Assembly (NCBI GenBank): GCA_016235595.1
Contig: JACRJX010000010.1
Span: forward strand, 1-35,501
Reading direction: 5' to 3'
Length of the DNA stretch: 35,501 nucleotides
Source of the DNA: Verrucomicrobiota bacterium
GTDB taxonomy: Bacteria > Verrucomicrobiota > Verrucomicrobiia > CAIQCK01
In this document: positions 1-8,524 of the stretch, piece after piece
Numbering within the stretch: the stretch's first letter is position 1
How the letters are laid out: every line of letters begins with the position of its first letter
The notes under the pieces: generated by a model
Databases searched by the model: none
The model's input: only the letters and a program-made list of their open reading frames with translations
Told to the model about the DNA's origin: nothing
Made by a program: the position numbers and the translations under genes

Positions 1-3000
1 AAAACCCCCTGACCCTTCTCCCAGACCCAATTCTCCACGCCGGTGGCGGTGACGATGCGGTAAACCATCTGGAACGACTGCCGGGCTTGCAGCGCCGCCT
101 GCACCGCGTCCCAGACCGCATCCCGGTCGTCGGGATGAATGACCTGCGCGTAGGATATCCGAGTCGACTGCATCAACTCGTCCGCCGTGTAGCCGGTCAA
201 GGCCAGCGCCCCCTGGCTCACGAATTCCATCGTCCAGTTTCGGTCGTTGCAGCAGCGGTAAGCCATGCCGGGCAGATTGCTCATCAGCGTAAACAGCGCG
301 CGGCGGCTCTCGCGCAGTGCCTCCTCTGCCTGTTTGCGCTCGGTGATGTCCATGCTGACACCCCGGTACCCAAGCAGATTTCCCTTCTCGTCAAGCAAAG
401 GAATTCCGCTGGAGGCAAACCAGACAGTCTGCCCGTTCTTATGGACGTTGCGATCGATGAGCCCCCGGAATGGCTGTTTCTGGGCAAAGAATGCCCGCGC
501 CGCCACTTTCAATGAATCCCGGTCATCCGGGTGGAAAAAGTCATGGTAATTCTTCTGAAGAACCTCCTCCGGCGTGTAACCCAGGATCCTTTCAATCGTC
601 TGGCTGACATACGTATACCTGCCCTCAGCATCAATCTCCCAGATGCATTCTTGCGCGTGGTCAGCCACATCCCGGAATCGCTTCTCACTGGTTGCCAGCG
701 CCTCCTCCGCCCGCTTCCGCTCGGTGATGTCCGTGTCAACTCCCCGATATCCGAGCAGGTTTCCCTTCTCATCGAGCAAAGGAATCCCGCTGGTGGCAAG
801 CCATACGGTTTGCCCATTCTTATGCACGTTGCGGTTGATCAACTCCCTAAATGGCTGTTTGGCGGCAAAAGCTGCCAACGCTACCGTCTTCAACGATTCC
901 CGGTCATCCGGGTGGAAGGAGTCATAGAAATGTTTCTGAAGTACTTCTTCCGACGTATAACCCAGGACCTTTTCGATCACCTGGCTCGCATACGTGTATT
1001 TGCCCTCAGCGTCCACCTCCCAGATCCATTCCTGAGCGTGGTTGGCAATGTCCCGGAATCGCCTCTCACTGGTCGCCAGCGCCTCCTCTATCCGCTTGCG
1101 CTCGGTCATGTCATTCCCGATGCACAGGATTTCAGCGACCTCGCCGTTTGCAGCGCGGACTAACTTGTTGGTCCAGGCAACCCAGACGCGCTCGCCGTTG
1201 CGACGCGTGTTCTCATTCTCATTGGTTGCGTATCGCTCGGGATATTTGGCAATCTCTTGGATCATCTGCGCCAAGTCGCGCCCCGTCGAGTCGGTTTCGG
1301 GAACGATCGTCCCCACAACGCTCCGACCCAGGATCTCTTCCGCACTGTAGCCGAAGAACCTCTGAGCATATTCGTTGATGAAGTTGACCCTCCCTTGGGG
1401 ATCCATCCGGAGAATGATGCTGTTGGCATTCTGAACGAGTTCCCGGTATTTCTGCTCGCTCTCCCGCAGCGCCTCCTCCACCCGCTTGCGCTCGGTGATG
1501 TTGCGCGCGATGCCGACCAGTGCGGTCACCGTACCTTGGGCGTCTCTGAGCGGCACTTTGGTGGTGAGAATAATCCGCCGCTTGCCGTCGAGGTGGATGA
1601 TGTCCTCCTCAAAGTTGACCAACGCGTGGCCGGCAAAGACCTCGCGATCGGCGGCGCCAAAACGCGCGGCCTGTTCCGGCGGATAAAAATCCGCGTCGGT
1701 CTTGCCGATCAGGTCGGCAGGGCTGGCAGCGCCCATGCGCCGGGCCATGGTCTTGTTGGCGAGCACAAAGCGGTTGGCCATGTCCCGCACGTAGATGGCG
1801 TCCGGGATGTGGTCAATCAGGGTGCGCAACAAGTTGCGCTCGCGTTCCAGCGTCTCCTCCGCCTGCTTGCGCTCGGTGATGTCGCGCCCGATGCCAACCA
1901 GCGCGGTCACCTCGCCTTGGGCATCTTTGAGCGGCACCTTCGTGCCGAGAATGAACCGGCGTTTGCCGTCGAGGTGGACGACGTCCTCTTCGAAATTGAC
2001 CAACGTGCGGCCTGCGAAGACTTCGCGGTCGAGGGCGGCAAAATGCGCAGCCTGTTCCGGCGGATAAAAATCCGCGTCGGTCTTGCCGATCAGGTCGGCA
2101 GGGCTGGCAGCGCCCATGCGTTTGGCCACGGTCTCGTTGGCGAGCACAAAGCGGTTGGCCGTGTCCCGCACGTAGATGGCATCCGGGATGTGGTCAATCA
2201 GGGTGCGCAGCAGGTTGCGCTCGCGTTCCATCGTCTCCTCCGCCCGCTTGCGCTCGGTGATGTCCTGAAGAGTTCCATAGACCTCAACAACCTTCCCACC
2301 CTCGCGAATGGCCCTTCCTATGACATGGCACCATTTGACATTTCCCTTGGCCGTGCGCAGTTGGGCTTCGAAATCCATCGGTGTGTCGTCTTCGGCCAAT
2401 GCCTGTACCGCTTCGGTGAACAAAGGCTGGTATTCCGGAAGATAGTAGTTTAGATGGTCGTCAGGACTCGGGATCGGCTGGCCGGGTGCCATCTCAATAA
2501 TGTCGTATGTGCCCAGTGTCCATGTGGCCTTTTGGGCGATCATGTCCATCTTCCATCCGCCGACTTGCGCAATTCTCCCCACGTCGTTCAGGAGATCCTG
2601 GGTTGACTGTAACGTCTTCTCCATCCGCTTGCGCCCGGTGATGTCCAGGATCTGTCCTATCGTTTTCACCCGCCCGGAGGGTTCTCGAACCGTAAAAGCG
2701 CTGGACATCACGAACAACTTCGAGCCGTCTTTGTTCAGAAGACAGATTTCATACCAGGAAGGAACATCCTCTCCCTGTTGTCTTCTCAAATACCGATCTT
2801 CAATAACAGCCAGGGTCTCCTCGGCGACGTGTCGGCGAATATCGCTCCCGATGAGCTCGTCTCTTGAATACCCGAGGAGGGCGCACAGCTCGTCATTCAC
2901 ATAGGTGAACCGGAAGGCATCGTCCGAAATGTATATGCCGGCATGTGAATTCTCCACCATGGAACGAAACATCTGTTCGGATGCCCCCAGCTTCTGCTCC

Positions 3001-4409
3001 ATCTTCTTGCGCTCCGTGATGTCAAACGTCACCCCCAACACCCGCACCGGTTTGCCGGCGGTGTTGCAGAAGACCCGGCCGCGTGTGGCAGTCCAGTGAA
3101 CCGAGCCGTCGGGCCAGACGATACGCTTTTCAACGTCATAGTCAGTCCGGGTCTCAATCGCTTTCTTCAACGCTGCATCAACCTTTTCGCGATCTTCCGG
3201 ATGCACGGCTTGAAGGAACCGGTCGTAACTCATCACGGCATCGGGTGGCAATCCATACAAAGCCTTGCACCGTTCCGACCATTTGACTTCTCCGGTGACA
3301 ATGTCCCAACTCCAATTGCCCAGCTGTCCAGCCTCGAAGCTGAGTTGGAGTTCCGCCTCGCTCTCGCGCAACGCTTCCTCGGCTCTGGCCTGTTGGATGA
3401 CTTGCGCAATACTGCTGCTCAGTCCATCCAGCGCGGCGTCTTCAGCCGGCAGGATGGGGTGCCTGGCAAAGAGGGCAAGGACCCCCAGAGCCTCTCCACC
3501 GGGAATCCGAAGCTGATATCCTGCAAAGGAGACGAGCCCCATCTCGCGCACCCATCCATGGTTGTGAACACGAGGATCGTTCGACGCATCGTTGGTCAGG
3601 AACTTGTGCTCTTCGCCCGAGGCGATAAGTCCGATGTTGTGGGCGCTCAACGGCACCCGGCGGTGGTCCTTGCCGTCGATGTGCGTGCAGCGGCTGGAAC
3701 TCGCCATCAAGTGCAGACACTGTTTCCGAAAACGGCAGGCGTGAGGTCCTTTCTTGGTTTCCGCATGGACACAGCCATCTTTACACAAGTCGCCGGACTT
3801 GATCACCCAGATGCGGCAGAAATCGGCCTCGAAAAGCTGGACGATGCCGTCGGTGATACGCTTGAGTTTGTCCTCAAGCGCGGCGGGCGCGAGAAGCGAC
3901 TGCTGGAGCTGGTTGATGCCCTGCTGCCGTTGGAACATTGCTTCACGCGCATCCTCTGCCCGCTTGCGCGCAGTGATGTCGCTCATGATGTGAACGGCCC
4001 CGCCGTAACGTCCTGCCGCGTCCAAAATGGGATCGCAGGTCACCTTGATCCATCGTTCGCCGACTTGCAGTTCCATGCTCTCGCGGCGCAGGTTCTTCCG
4101 CGTCCGCTGGAGCGGGCATTCAGCAATCGACCCTGTGGTGGCATGCATGATCTCCCAGCAATGCTTGCCGATGAGATCCCGGGACGGGCGCTGAAGCATC
4201 TGTTCCGCCATCTTGTTGGAGCGCACCACGCGCTGTTCCTTGTCCAGCACCCAGATGGCATCGCTGGTCGCATCGAAGGTGGTCTGCCACTCCCGCGCCG
4301 CCGCCGATGTCTTTTTGCCTCCGCCTCCCGGCCTCTGGCGCTTCAGCCCCGTCTTGGCACGGAGGCCCGGCTTGGTGGCGTCAGTTGGAGTGTTCGATTT
4401 TCTTTTCAT
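1..4409 (-). CDS. Giant multi-PAS/GAF sensor protein, probable histidine kinase (C-terminus beyond window)
   Basis: The reading frame opens at an ATG at 4409 and runs off the left edge, giving at least 1469 residues. It starts with a basic, disordered-looking stretch (residues 1-45), then a PAS domain (about 48-145), a cysteine-rich GAF domain (about 155-345, with C198, C209, C213, C225 and C231 followed by a HIDGKDH segment), then eight or nine further PAS domains. Each complete PAS ends in a D-I/M-T-x-R-K linker, and all nine such motifs found fall in the same frame, which argues against frameshifts. PAS and GAF domains sense small ligands, redox state or light, and in this arrangement normally feed a C-terminal HisKA/HATPase or cyclic-di-GMP module. 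That output module is not visible, so kinase is an inference. No membrane segment was noticed, so it is probably cytoplasmic. No clear Shine-Dalgarno precedes the start. Confidence 0.9.
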   Translation of the reverse strand, partial: MKRKSNTPTDATKPGLRAKTGLKRQRPGGGGKKTSAAAREWQTTFDATSDAIWVLDKEQRVVRSNKMAEQMLQRPSRDLIGKHCWEIMHATTGSIAECPLQRTRKNLRRESMELQVGERWIKVTCDPILDAAGRYGGAVHIMSDITARKRAEDAREAMFQRQQGINQLQQSLLAPAALEDKLKRITDGIVQLFEADFCRIWVIKSGDLCKDGCVHAETKKGPHACRFRKQCLHLMASSSRCTHIDGKDHRRVPLSAHNIGLIASGEEHKFLTNDASNDPRVHNHGWVREMGLVSFAGYQLRIPGGEALGVLALFARHPILPAEDAALDGLSSSIAQVIQQARAEEALRESEAELQLSFEAGQLGNWSWDIVTGEVKWSERCKALYGLPPDAVMSYDRFLQAVHPEDREKVDAALKKAIETRTDYDVEKRIVWPDGSVHWTATRGRVFCNTAGKPVRVLGVTFDITERKKMEQKLGASEQMFRSMVENSHAGIYISDDAFRFTYVNDELCALLGYSRDELIGSDIRRHVAEETLAVIEDRYLRRQQGEDVPSWYEICLLNKDGSKLFVMSSAFTVREPSGRVKTIGQILDITGRKRMEKTLQSTQDLLNDVGRIAQVGGWKMDMIAQKATWTLGTYDIIEMAPGQPIPSPDDHLNYYLPEYQPLFTEAVQALAEDDTPMDFEAQLRTAKGNVKWCHVIGRAIREGGKVVEVYGTLQDITERKRAEETMERERNLLRTLIDHIPDAIYVRDTANRFVLANETVAKRMGAASPADLIGKTDADFYPPEQAAHFAALDREVFAGRTLVNFEEDVVHLDGKRRFILGTKVPLKDAQGEVTALVGIGRDITERKQAEETLERERNLLRTLIDHIPDAIYVRDMANRFVLANKTMARRMGAASPADLIGKTDADFYPPEQAARFGAADREVFAGHALVNFEEDIIHLDGKRRIILTTKVPLRDAQGTVTALVGIARNITERKRVEEALRESEQKYRELVQNANSIILRMDPQGRVNFINEYAQRFFGYSAEEILGRSVVGTIVPETDSTGRDLAQMIQEIAKYPERYATNENENTRRNGERVWVAWTNKLVRAANGEVAEILCIGNDMTERKRIEEALATSERRFRDIANHAQEWIWEVDAEGKYTYASQVIEKVLGYTSEEVLQKHFYDSFHPDDRESLKTVALAAFAAKQPFRELINRNVHKNGQTVWLATSGIPLLDEKGNLLGYRGVDTDITERKRAEEALATSEKRFRDVADHAQECIWEIDAEGRYTYVSQTIERILGYTPEEVLQKNYHDFFHPDDRDSLKVAARAFFAQKQPFRGLIDRNVHKNGQTVWFASSGIPLLDEKGNLLGYRGVSMDITERKQAEEALRESRRALFTLMSNLPGMAYRCCNDRNWTMEFVSQGALALTGYTADELMQSTRISYAQVIHPDDRDAVWDAVQAALQARQSFQMVYRIVTATGVENWVWEKGQGV
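348..1109 (-). repeat. Tandem duplicated PAS module pair (381-bp period)
   Basis: Two adjacent PAS-coding units of 381 bp each (348-728 and 729-1109) inside the giant sensor are clearly similar at the DNA level. Both contain the same run of conserved blocks, for example around 376-460 and 757-841. The unit length is exactly 127 codons. Confidence 0.75.
1500..2261 (-). repeat. Second tandem duplicated PAS pair with a long identical tract
   Basis: Units 1500-1880 and 1881-2261 encode two PAS domains that are nearly the same. A stretch of about 70 bp is identical by eye between 1669-1739 and 2050-2120, exactly 381 bp apart. This pair is distinct from the pair at 348-1109 but has the same 127-codon unit length, which suggests recent duplication or gene conversion. 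Confidence 0.8.
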
Positions 4410-4858
4410 GGCAGGTTTATTGGAGAGTCATCAGTGATCAGTCACTGGTCACTTGAGCCATATCGCTTTGTGCGGTGAATCGCGTTCTCCGGGGATGGCG
4501 ACACCACCATCAACAAGAGAAACACCGGCAGAAACACGAATCCACCACTCGGTCCTGATGTCTTTATCGTTTTCAGGAGCAATTCGGATGTTGATTGTAA
4601 TGTGACAGCCGGTTGGGAAATAGCAAGGACAAGCTGGTTCATCGTTCGGCTAAGGGTTCGAGGTTGGGGTGACGATAGTATCAGCGCCGGTGTTGCTCGC
4701 GACAGGTGGCGTCTGCCAACGGACCGAATTTCTTTCCTCAAGTGCGGGTCACCATGCGCCGATATCAAGACATAATGCGAAGTGATGTCGTGCCTGAGCA
4801 AAGCTGCGCAAGCGCCTACAACCAGCCAGTTAGGCGTTGAACAATTGAAAGGAATACT
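4410..4858. other. Intergenic region between divergent genes
   Basis: This 449-bp stretch separates the divergently read giant sensor and the first cheW. No convincing gene was found; a 152-codon frame on the minus strand has no recognisable domain and no ribosome site. It must hold promoters for both directions. Next to the sensor start there is a short perfect hairpin, CAGTGA-TCAG-TCACTG (4432-4447), of unknown meaning. The right half carries the element shared with the other cheW upstream regions (see 4736-4766). Confidence 0.6.
4736..4766 (+). promoter_or_regulatory. Conserved upstream element of cheW copy 1
   Basis: A CTCAAGT block, a GTCAC block and a GCGCCGATATC block occur in this order 93 bp before the cheW start. 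The same order is found 87-90 bp before the two other cheW genes. From 4756 on, the 51 bases align without gaps to 10768-10818 with about 36 matches by hand count. It may be part of a promoter or an operator; a CATAAT at 4771-4776 could be a -10 box. Confidence 0.45.
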
Positions 4859-5368
4859 ATGCCTGCTGCCACCTTGGATACCCCTGCCGCAACCCAACAA
4901 ACCATTGCGGGCAAGTACCTTACCTTCACGCTAGGCCAGGAATCCTATGGCATCAAAGTGCTCAAGATTCGCGAGATATTCCGCCACACCACCGTCACCG
5001 CCGTGGCCCAGATGCCCCCCTACGTCAAAGGCGTGATCAATCTGCGCGGCAAGATCATCCCGGTGCTGGACCTGCGCATCAAGTTCGGCATGGCCCTGGC
5101 CGAGACCACCAAGCGCACCTGCGTTGTGGTGGTGCAAGTGAAGTCCAGTTCGGGTGCCCTCATCTCGATGGGCATCCTGGTGGACGACGTGGAAGAGGTC
5201 GCCAACATCGCCGCCAACGATATCGAGGAGACGCCGGACTTTGGCGCGCAACTGGACACCGTTTACATCCTCGGCGTGGCCAAGATCAAAGGCAAGGTCA
5301 AGATCCTGTTGGATATTGACCGGGTTGTCTGTGGTGAGACGATCTCGGGACTCTCCAGGACGGCATGA
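4859..5368 (+). CDS. cheW: CheW chemotaxis coupling protein, copy 1
   Basis: This 169-residue protein is a single CheW domain, which in chemotaxis arrays bridges the receptor tips and the P5 domain of the kinase CheA in the cytoplasm. The family pattern is clear: a strand with [15 protein letters not shown] near the N-terminus, the IREI segment, the [21 protein letters not shown] core (about residues 54-75) and a VDDVEEV segment near 113. An AAAGGA ribosome site at 4848-4853 fixes the ATG. It is followed after 84 bp by a chemoreceptor gene, which is probably its partner. It is highly similar to the two other CheW proteins in the window; they differ mainly at the extreme N- and C-termini. Confidence 0.95.
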   Translation: MPAATLDTPAATQQTIAGKYLTFTLGQESYGIKVLKIREIFRHTTVTAVAQMPPYVKGVINLRGKIIPVLDLRIKFGMALAETTKRTCVVVVQVKSSSGALISMGILVDDVEEVANIAANDIEETPDFGAQLDTVYILGVAKIKGKVKILLDIDRVVCGETISGLSRTA

Positions 5369-5452
5369 ATCCCAGCGACCAAGACATCACATTTGTCTCC
5401 TATCGTTGAGGTCAGAGACTCCAAATAGCAAACCATCGATCCTAGGTATAAT

Positions 5453-7633
5453 ATGAAAATCAGCAACAAAATCAGTGTTCTTGGCGCTTCATCCGTGATT
5501 GCTACTGCGGCAGTCTTGATCATCATCATCATGATCCAGAAAGGCGTGCTACGAACCCAGTTGGACAGCATAGTTCGTGAGCAGGCCAAGAGCGAAACAG
5601 CCAAGGTGGCTTATGGCGCTTACGCAGTGTGCGCCGGTTCGGAGGCGCGAACTCAGCGAGGCTTGAACCACGACTTGAACCTCGCCCGGGAAGGTCTGAA
5701 GCGCTTGGGGCCGATCTCTCTCGCGACAGAGACTGTTACTTGGGACGCCATCAACCAGTTCACGAAACAGAAGGGGGCTGTCACCCTGCCCAAGATGATG
5801 GTAGGCAATACATGGCTGGGCCAGAACCGTGCCACCAACGCCCCCTCTCCCATGGTGGACGACATCAAACATTACACGCGCGACTACGCGACAATCTTCC
5901 AGCGGATGAATGACGAAGGTGACATGCTGCGCGTATGCACCAGTGTCGTCGGCCTTGATGGCAACCGGGCGATCGGCACCTTCATCCCGCGCAAGAATCC
6001 GGATGGCACGGAGAATCCGATCGTTGCCTCGGTGTTGCGCGGGGAAACTTACCGGGGAAATGCCTTTGTGGTCAACGAGTGGCATGCCGCCGCTTATGAA
6101 CCCATTTGGGACACCGGAAAAAAACGGGTCGTGGGCATGCTGTATGTCGGGGTCGCCGTCACCGACATCACGCGGGACGCCCGACAGTCCATCATGGCCC
6201 AGAAGGTTGGCAAGACCGGTTACATCTTCGTAGTGGGTGCCAAAACTGACCAGCGTGGCAAATACATCATCTCCAAGAACGGAGAGAGGGATGGAGAATC
6301 CATCTGGGAATCCAAGGACGCCAATGGACACGCGTTCATCCAATCGATCGTCGAAAAAGCCCTCAAAACAAAGGATGGGGTGGCGGACTTTGAAACCTAT
6401 GCCTGGAAGAATAAGGACGAAACCCAGGCCCGCAGCAAAATCACCGCCGTCACCTACTATGAACCGTGGGATTGGGTCATCGGCGCGGGCACTTACGAGG
6501 ATGACTTTGGCGACACCCTGCTGGCGGTAGCTGCGGCGATTGGCCACATGGTGGGCTGGGTTGCAGGCGTGGCGCTCGTTGCGGTGCTGTTGTCGTTGGT
6601 GCTGAGTTACGTGGTGTCCCAAGGCATTTCGCGTCCCATCAATCGCCTGGTTGAAAAGCTGACCGGCGCGTTCCAGGAACTGGAATCGGCCTCAGGCCAG
6701 GTTGCTACTGCCAGCCAGTCTCTGGCCGAAGGCGCGAGCGAACAAGCCGCGTCACTGGAAGAAACCAGTTCCTCGCTGGAAGAGATGTCCAGCATGATCA
6801 AGAAGAACGCCGAGAACGCCCAGAAGGCCAAAGAACTCGCCAATCAGGCCCGCATGGCCGGCGATACCGGTGCCACCGATATGAAGGAAATGGCCTCCGC
6901 CATGAGCGCCATCAAGGCCTCCAGCGATGACACCGCGATCATCATCGAGACCATTAACGAGATCGCCTTCCAGACCAACATCCTGGCCCTCAACGCCGCT
7001 GTGGAGGCCGCCCGCGCTGGCGAGGCCGGCATGGGCTTTGCCGTCGTGGCTGATGAAGTCCGCAACCTCGCCCAGCGTTGCGCTCAAGCCGCCAAGGAAA
7101 TCACCGGCAAGATCAAGGATGCCGGCGCCAAGAGTCAGAACGGCGTCAATATCGGCGCCAAGGTGGCCAAGAGCCTCGATGAGATTGCGACCAAGGCTCG
7201 GCAAGTGGACGAACTGGTGGCGGAGGTGGCCGCGGCGTCCAAGGAACAGGCCCAAGGCATCACGCAGGTAAACACGGCGGTGTCGCAGATGGACAAGGTC
7301 ACGCAGAGCAACGCGGCCAGCGCCGAGGAAAGCGCCAGCGCGGCCGAGGAACTCAACGCGCAAGCCGAGTCGTTGCAGGACGCGGTGAATCAACTGTTGC
7401 AGTTGGTGAATGGCGGCGCCGCTACATCCGCACATGCCGCCAAGAACGTCGTCTCCAAAGATCCACCGAGAGCAAGGGGCAAAGCCGTGACCCTCAAGGC
7501 AACCAAGAATGGCAACAACGGCCATGGTCATGGTGACGAAGAAGTCTCTGCCCGTCATAAACCGGAGCTTGCGGCAGCAGGCACCGGTCGTGGCGGCGAC
7601 ATCCCGATGGAAGGCGACTTCAAACGGTTTTAG
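5453..7633 (+). CDS. Methyl-accepting chemotaxis protein with Cache sensor domain
   Basis: A 726-residue transmembrane chemoreceptor. TM1 lies at about residues 8-30 and TM2 at about 355-388. The roughly 325 residues between them resemble the Cache_3-Cache_2 fused periplasmic sensor family (segments [34 protein letters not shown]), which binds small metabolites. Only a short HAMP-like piece ([12 protein letters not shown]) follows TM2 before the cytoplasmic methylation and signalling helices. The hairpin tip is standard ([21 protein letters not shown], from about residue 503). After a flexible Gly/His-rich linker the protein ends in [12 protein letters not shown], a likely tether for the methylation enzymes. 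There is no good ribosome site; a TATAAT stands directly before the ATG but lacks a matching -35. It sits downstream of cheW copy 1. Confidence 0.95.
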   Translation: MKISNKISVLGASSVIATAAVLIIIIMIQKGVLRTQLDSIVREQAKSETAKVAYGAYAVCAGSEARTQRGLNHDLNLAREGLKRLGPISLATETVTWDAINQFTKQKGAVTLPKMMVGNTWLGQNRATNAPSPMVDDIKHYTRDYATIFQRMNDEGDMLRVCTSVVGLDGNRAIGTFIPRKNPDGTENPIVASVLRGETYRGNAFVVNEWHAAAYEPIWDTGKKRVVGMLYVGVAVTDITRDARQSIMAQKVGKTGYIFVVGAKTDQRGKYIISKNGERDGESIWESKDANGHAFIQSIVEKALKTKDGVADFETYAWKNKDETQARSKITAVTYYEPWDWVIGAGTYEDDFGDTLLAVAAAIGHMVGWVAGVALVAVLLSLVLSYVVSQGISRPINRLVEKLTGAFQELESASGQVATASQSLAEGASEQAASLEETSSSLEEMSSMIKKNAENAQKAKELANQARMAGDTGATDMKEMASAMSAIKASSDDTAIIIETINEIAFQTNILALNAAVEAARAGEAGMGFAVVADEVRNLAQRCAQAAKEITGKIKDAGAKSQNGVNIGAKVAKSLDEIATKARQVDELVAEVAAASKEQAQGITQVNTAVSQMDKVTQSNAASAEESASAAEELNAQAESLQDAVNQLLQLVNGGAATSAHAAKNVVSKDPPRARGKAVTLKATKNGNNGHGHGDEEVSARHKPELAAAGTGRGGDIPMEGDFKRF

Positions 7634-7666
7634 TTCAAGCAGTCCTCATTCGCCTCCTCGCATCCG

Positions 7667-7703
7667 CTGCCCGCGTGAGATTATGCAGTGCTCACGCGGG
7701 CAG
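7667..7703 (+). terminator. Cassette-end hairpin, copy 1
   Basis: A perfect 13-bp stem (CTGCCCGCGTGAG / CTCACGCGGGCAG) with an 11-base loop (ATTATGCAGTG) lies 33 bp after the first receptor gene. It lacks a T-run, so it is either a factor-independent terminator of unusual form or an RNA element. It differs from copies 2 and 3 by one base pair in which both partners changed, T-A here against C-G there. The rest of the 312-bp gap up to the next cheW holds no gene. Confidence 0.7.
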
Positions 7704-7826
7704 TCGGCCATAGGCAGGAAACCGGCATTCGCGAACCGCTTCATTCGTTCCCCACATTTCAGCGGTCGTTGTTTCCGCCGCGCAACCATCGTCAGGCAAG
7801 GGCACGCCCACATACGTGAGATTTGT

Positions 7827-7856
7827 TCTCAAGTATTGTCACCTCCCACCGATAAC
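7827..7856 (+). promoter_or_regulatory. Conserved upstream element of cheW copy 2
   Basis: CTCAAGT (7828-7834), TTGTCAC (from 7836) and CCGATAAC (to 7856) repeat the order seen before the other cheW genes, 90 bp before the ATG at 7946. TTGTCA would serve as a -35-like hexamer, but no convincing -10 at normal spacing was found. Confidence 0.4.
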
Positions 7857-7945
7857 TCCATGCGATCGAAAGTCATTTGTAAACCGAGAGGAGACCGAGC
7901 AAAGAATCCGCGACCGACCAAACGCACCAGTTGAGAAGTACTGAT

Positions 7946-8473
7946 ATGCCTGTCGCCACCCTAGACGCTCCCGCCGTAGCGCAGCGAACAGTCGCGGACA
8001 AGCATCTCACGTTCGTACTCGGCAACGAATCTTACGGCATCAAAGTGCTCAAGATTCGCGAGATTATCCGCCACACTGACATCACCGCCGTGGCACAGAT
8101 GCCAGCGTACATCAAGGGCGTGATTAACCTGCGCGGCAAGATCATCCCGGTAGTGGATCTGCGCATCAAGTTCGGCCTGGCCGCGGCCGAGGCCACCAAG
8201 CGTAGATGCATCGTGGTGGTACAGGTGACGTCCATCTCGGGGGCCACCATATCGGCGGGCATCTTGGTGGACGACGTGGAAGAAGTCATCAATATCGCCG
8301 CCAATGACATCGAGGAGCCGCCGGATTTTGGCTCGCAGATGAGCACCGTTTGCATCCTCGGCATGGCCAAGATCAAGGGCAGGGTCAAGGCCCTGCTCGA
8401 TATTGACCGGGTCGTCAGCGGTGACACGTTGCCGCATCTGGCCATGGTTGCCACTCTCACCAGCCAGCACTAA
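7946..8473 (+). CDS. cheW: CheW chemotaxis coupling protein, copy 2
   Basis: A 175-residue CheW-domain protein coupling receptors to CheA. The start at 7946 is chosen because the resulting N-terminus (MPVATLDAPA) matches the MPAATLDTPA of copy 1 and a GAGAAG stands in ribosome-site position; a TTG start 15 bp upstream is possible but less likely. It keeps the [17 protein letters not shown] and [17 protein letters not shown] core. It is more diverged than copies 1 and 3, for example ATISAGILVDD in place of ALISMGILVDD, and has an extended C-terminus. The receptor gene with a CZB domain follows after 51 bp, probably in one transcript. Confidence 0.94.
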   Translation: MPVATLDAPAVAQRTVADKHLTFVLGNESYGIKVLKIREIIRHTDITAVAQMPAYIKGVINLRGKIIPVVDLRIKFGLAAAEATKRRCIVVVQVTSISGATISAGILVDDVEEVINIAANDIEEPPDFGSQMSTVCILGMAKIKGRVKALLDIDRVVSGDTLPHLAMVATLTSQH

Positions 8474-8524
8474 GAGTTTCCAATCCTGCTCCACGCATAC
8501 CCGACCATCAGAAAGATCGAAAAT

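Noticed and set aside
1257..2453. 398-codon open frame on the plus strand opposite the giant sensor
   Set aside because: It is the mirror of a region with in-frame PAS motifs on the minus strand; its apparent internal repeats simply reflect the PAS duplication.
4827..4841. GTTAGGC resembling an integron attC core site
   Set aside because: A 7-base match only; no proper inverse core partner, no further copies and no integrase in the window.
4442..4900. 152-codon minus-strand frame in the gap before cheW copy 1
   Set aside because: Overlaps the cheW start, lacks a ribosome site and contains no recognisable sequence.
5447..5452. TATAAT directly before the mcp copy 1 start
   Set aside because: No -35 at suitable distance, and a promoter here would start transcription inside the coding region.
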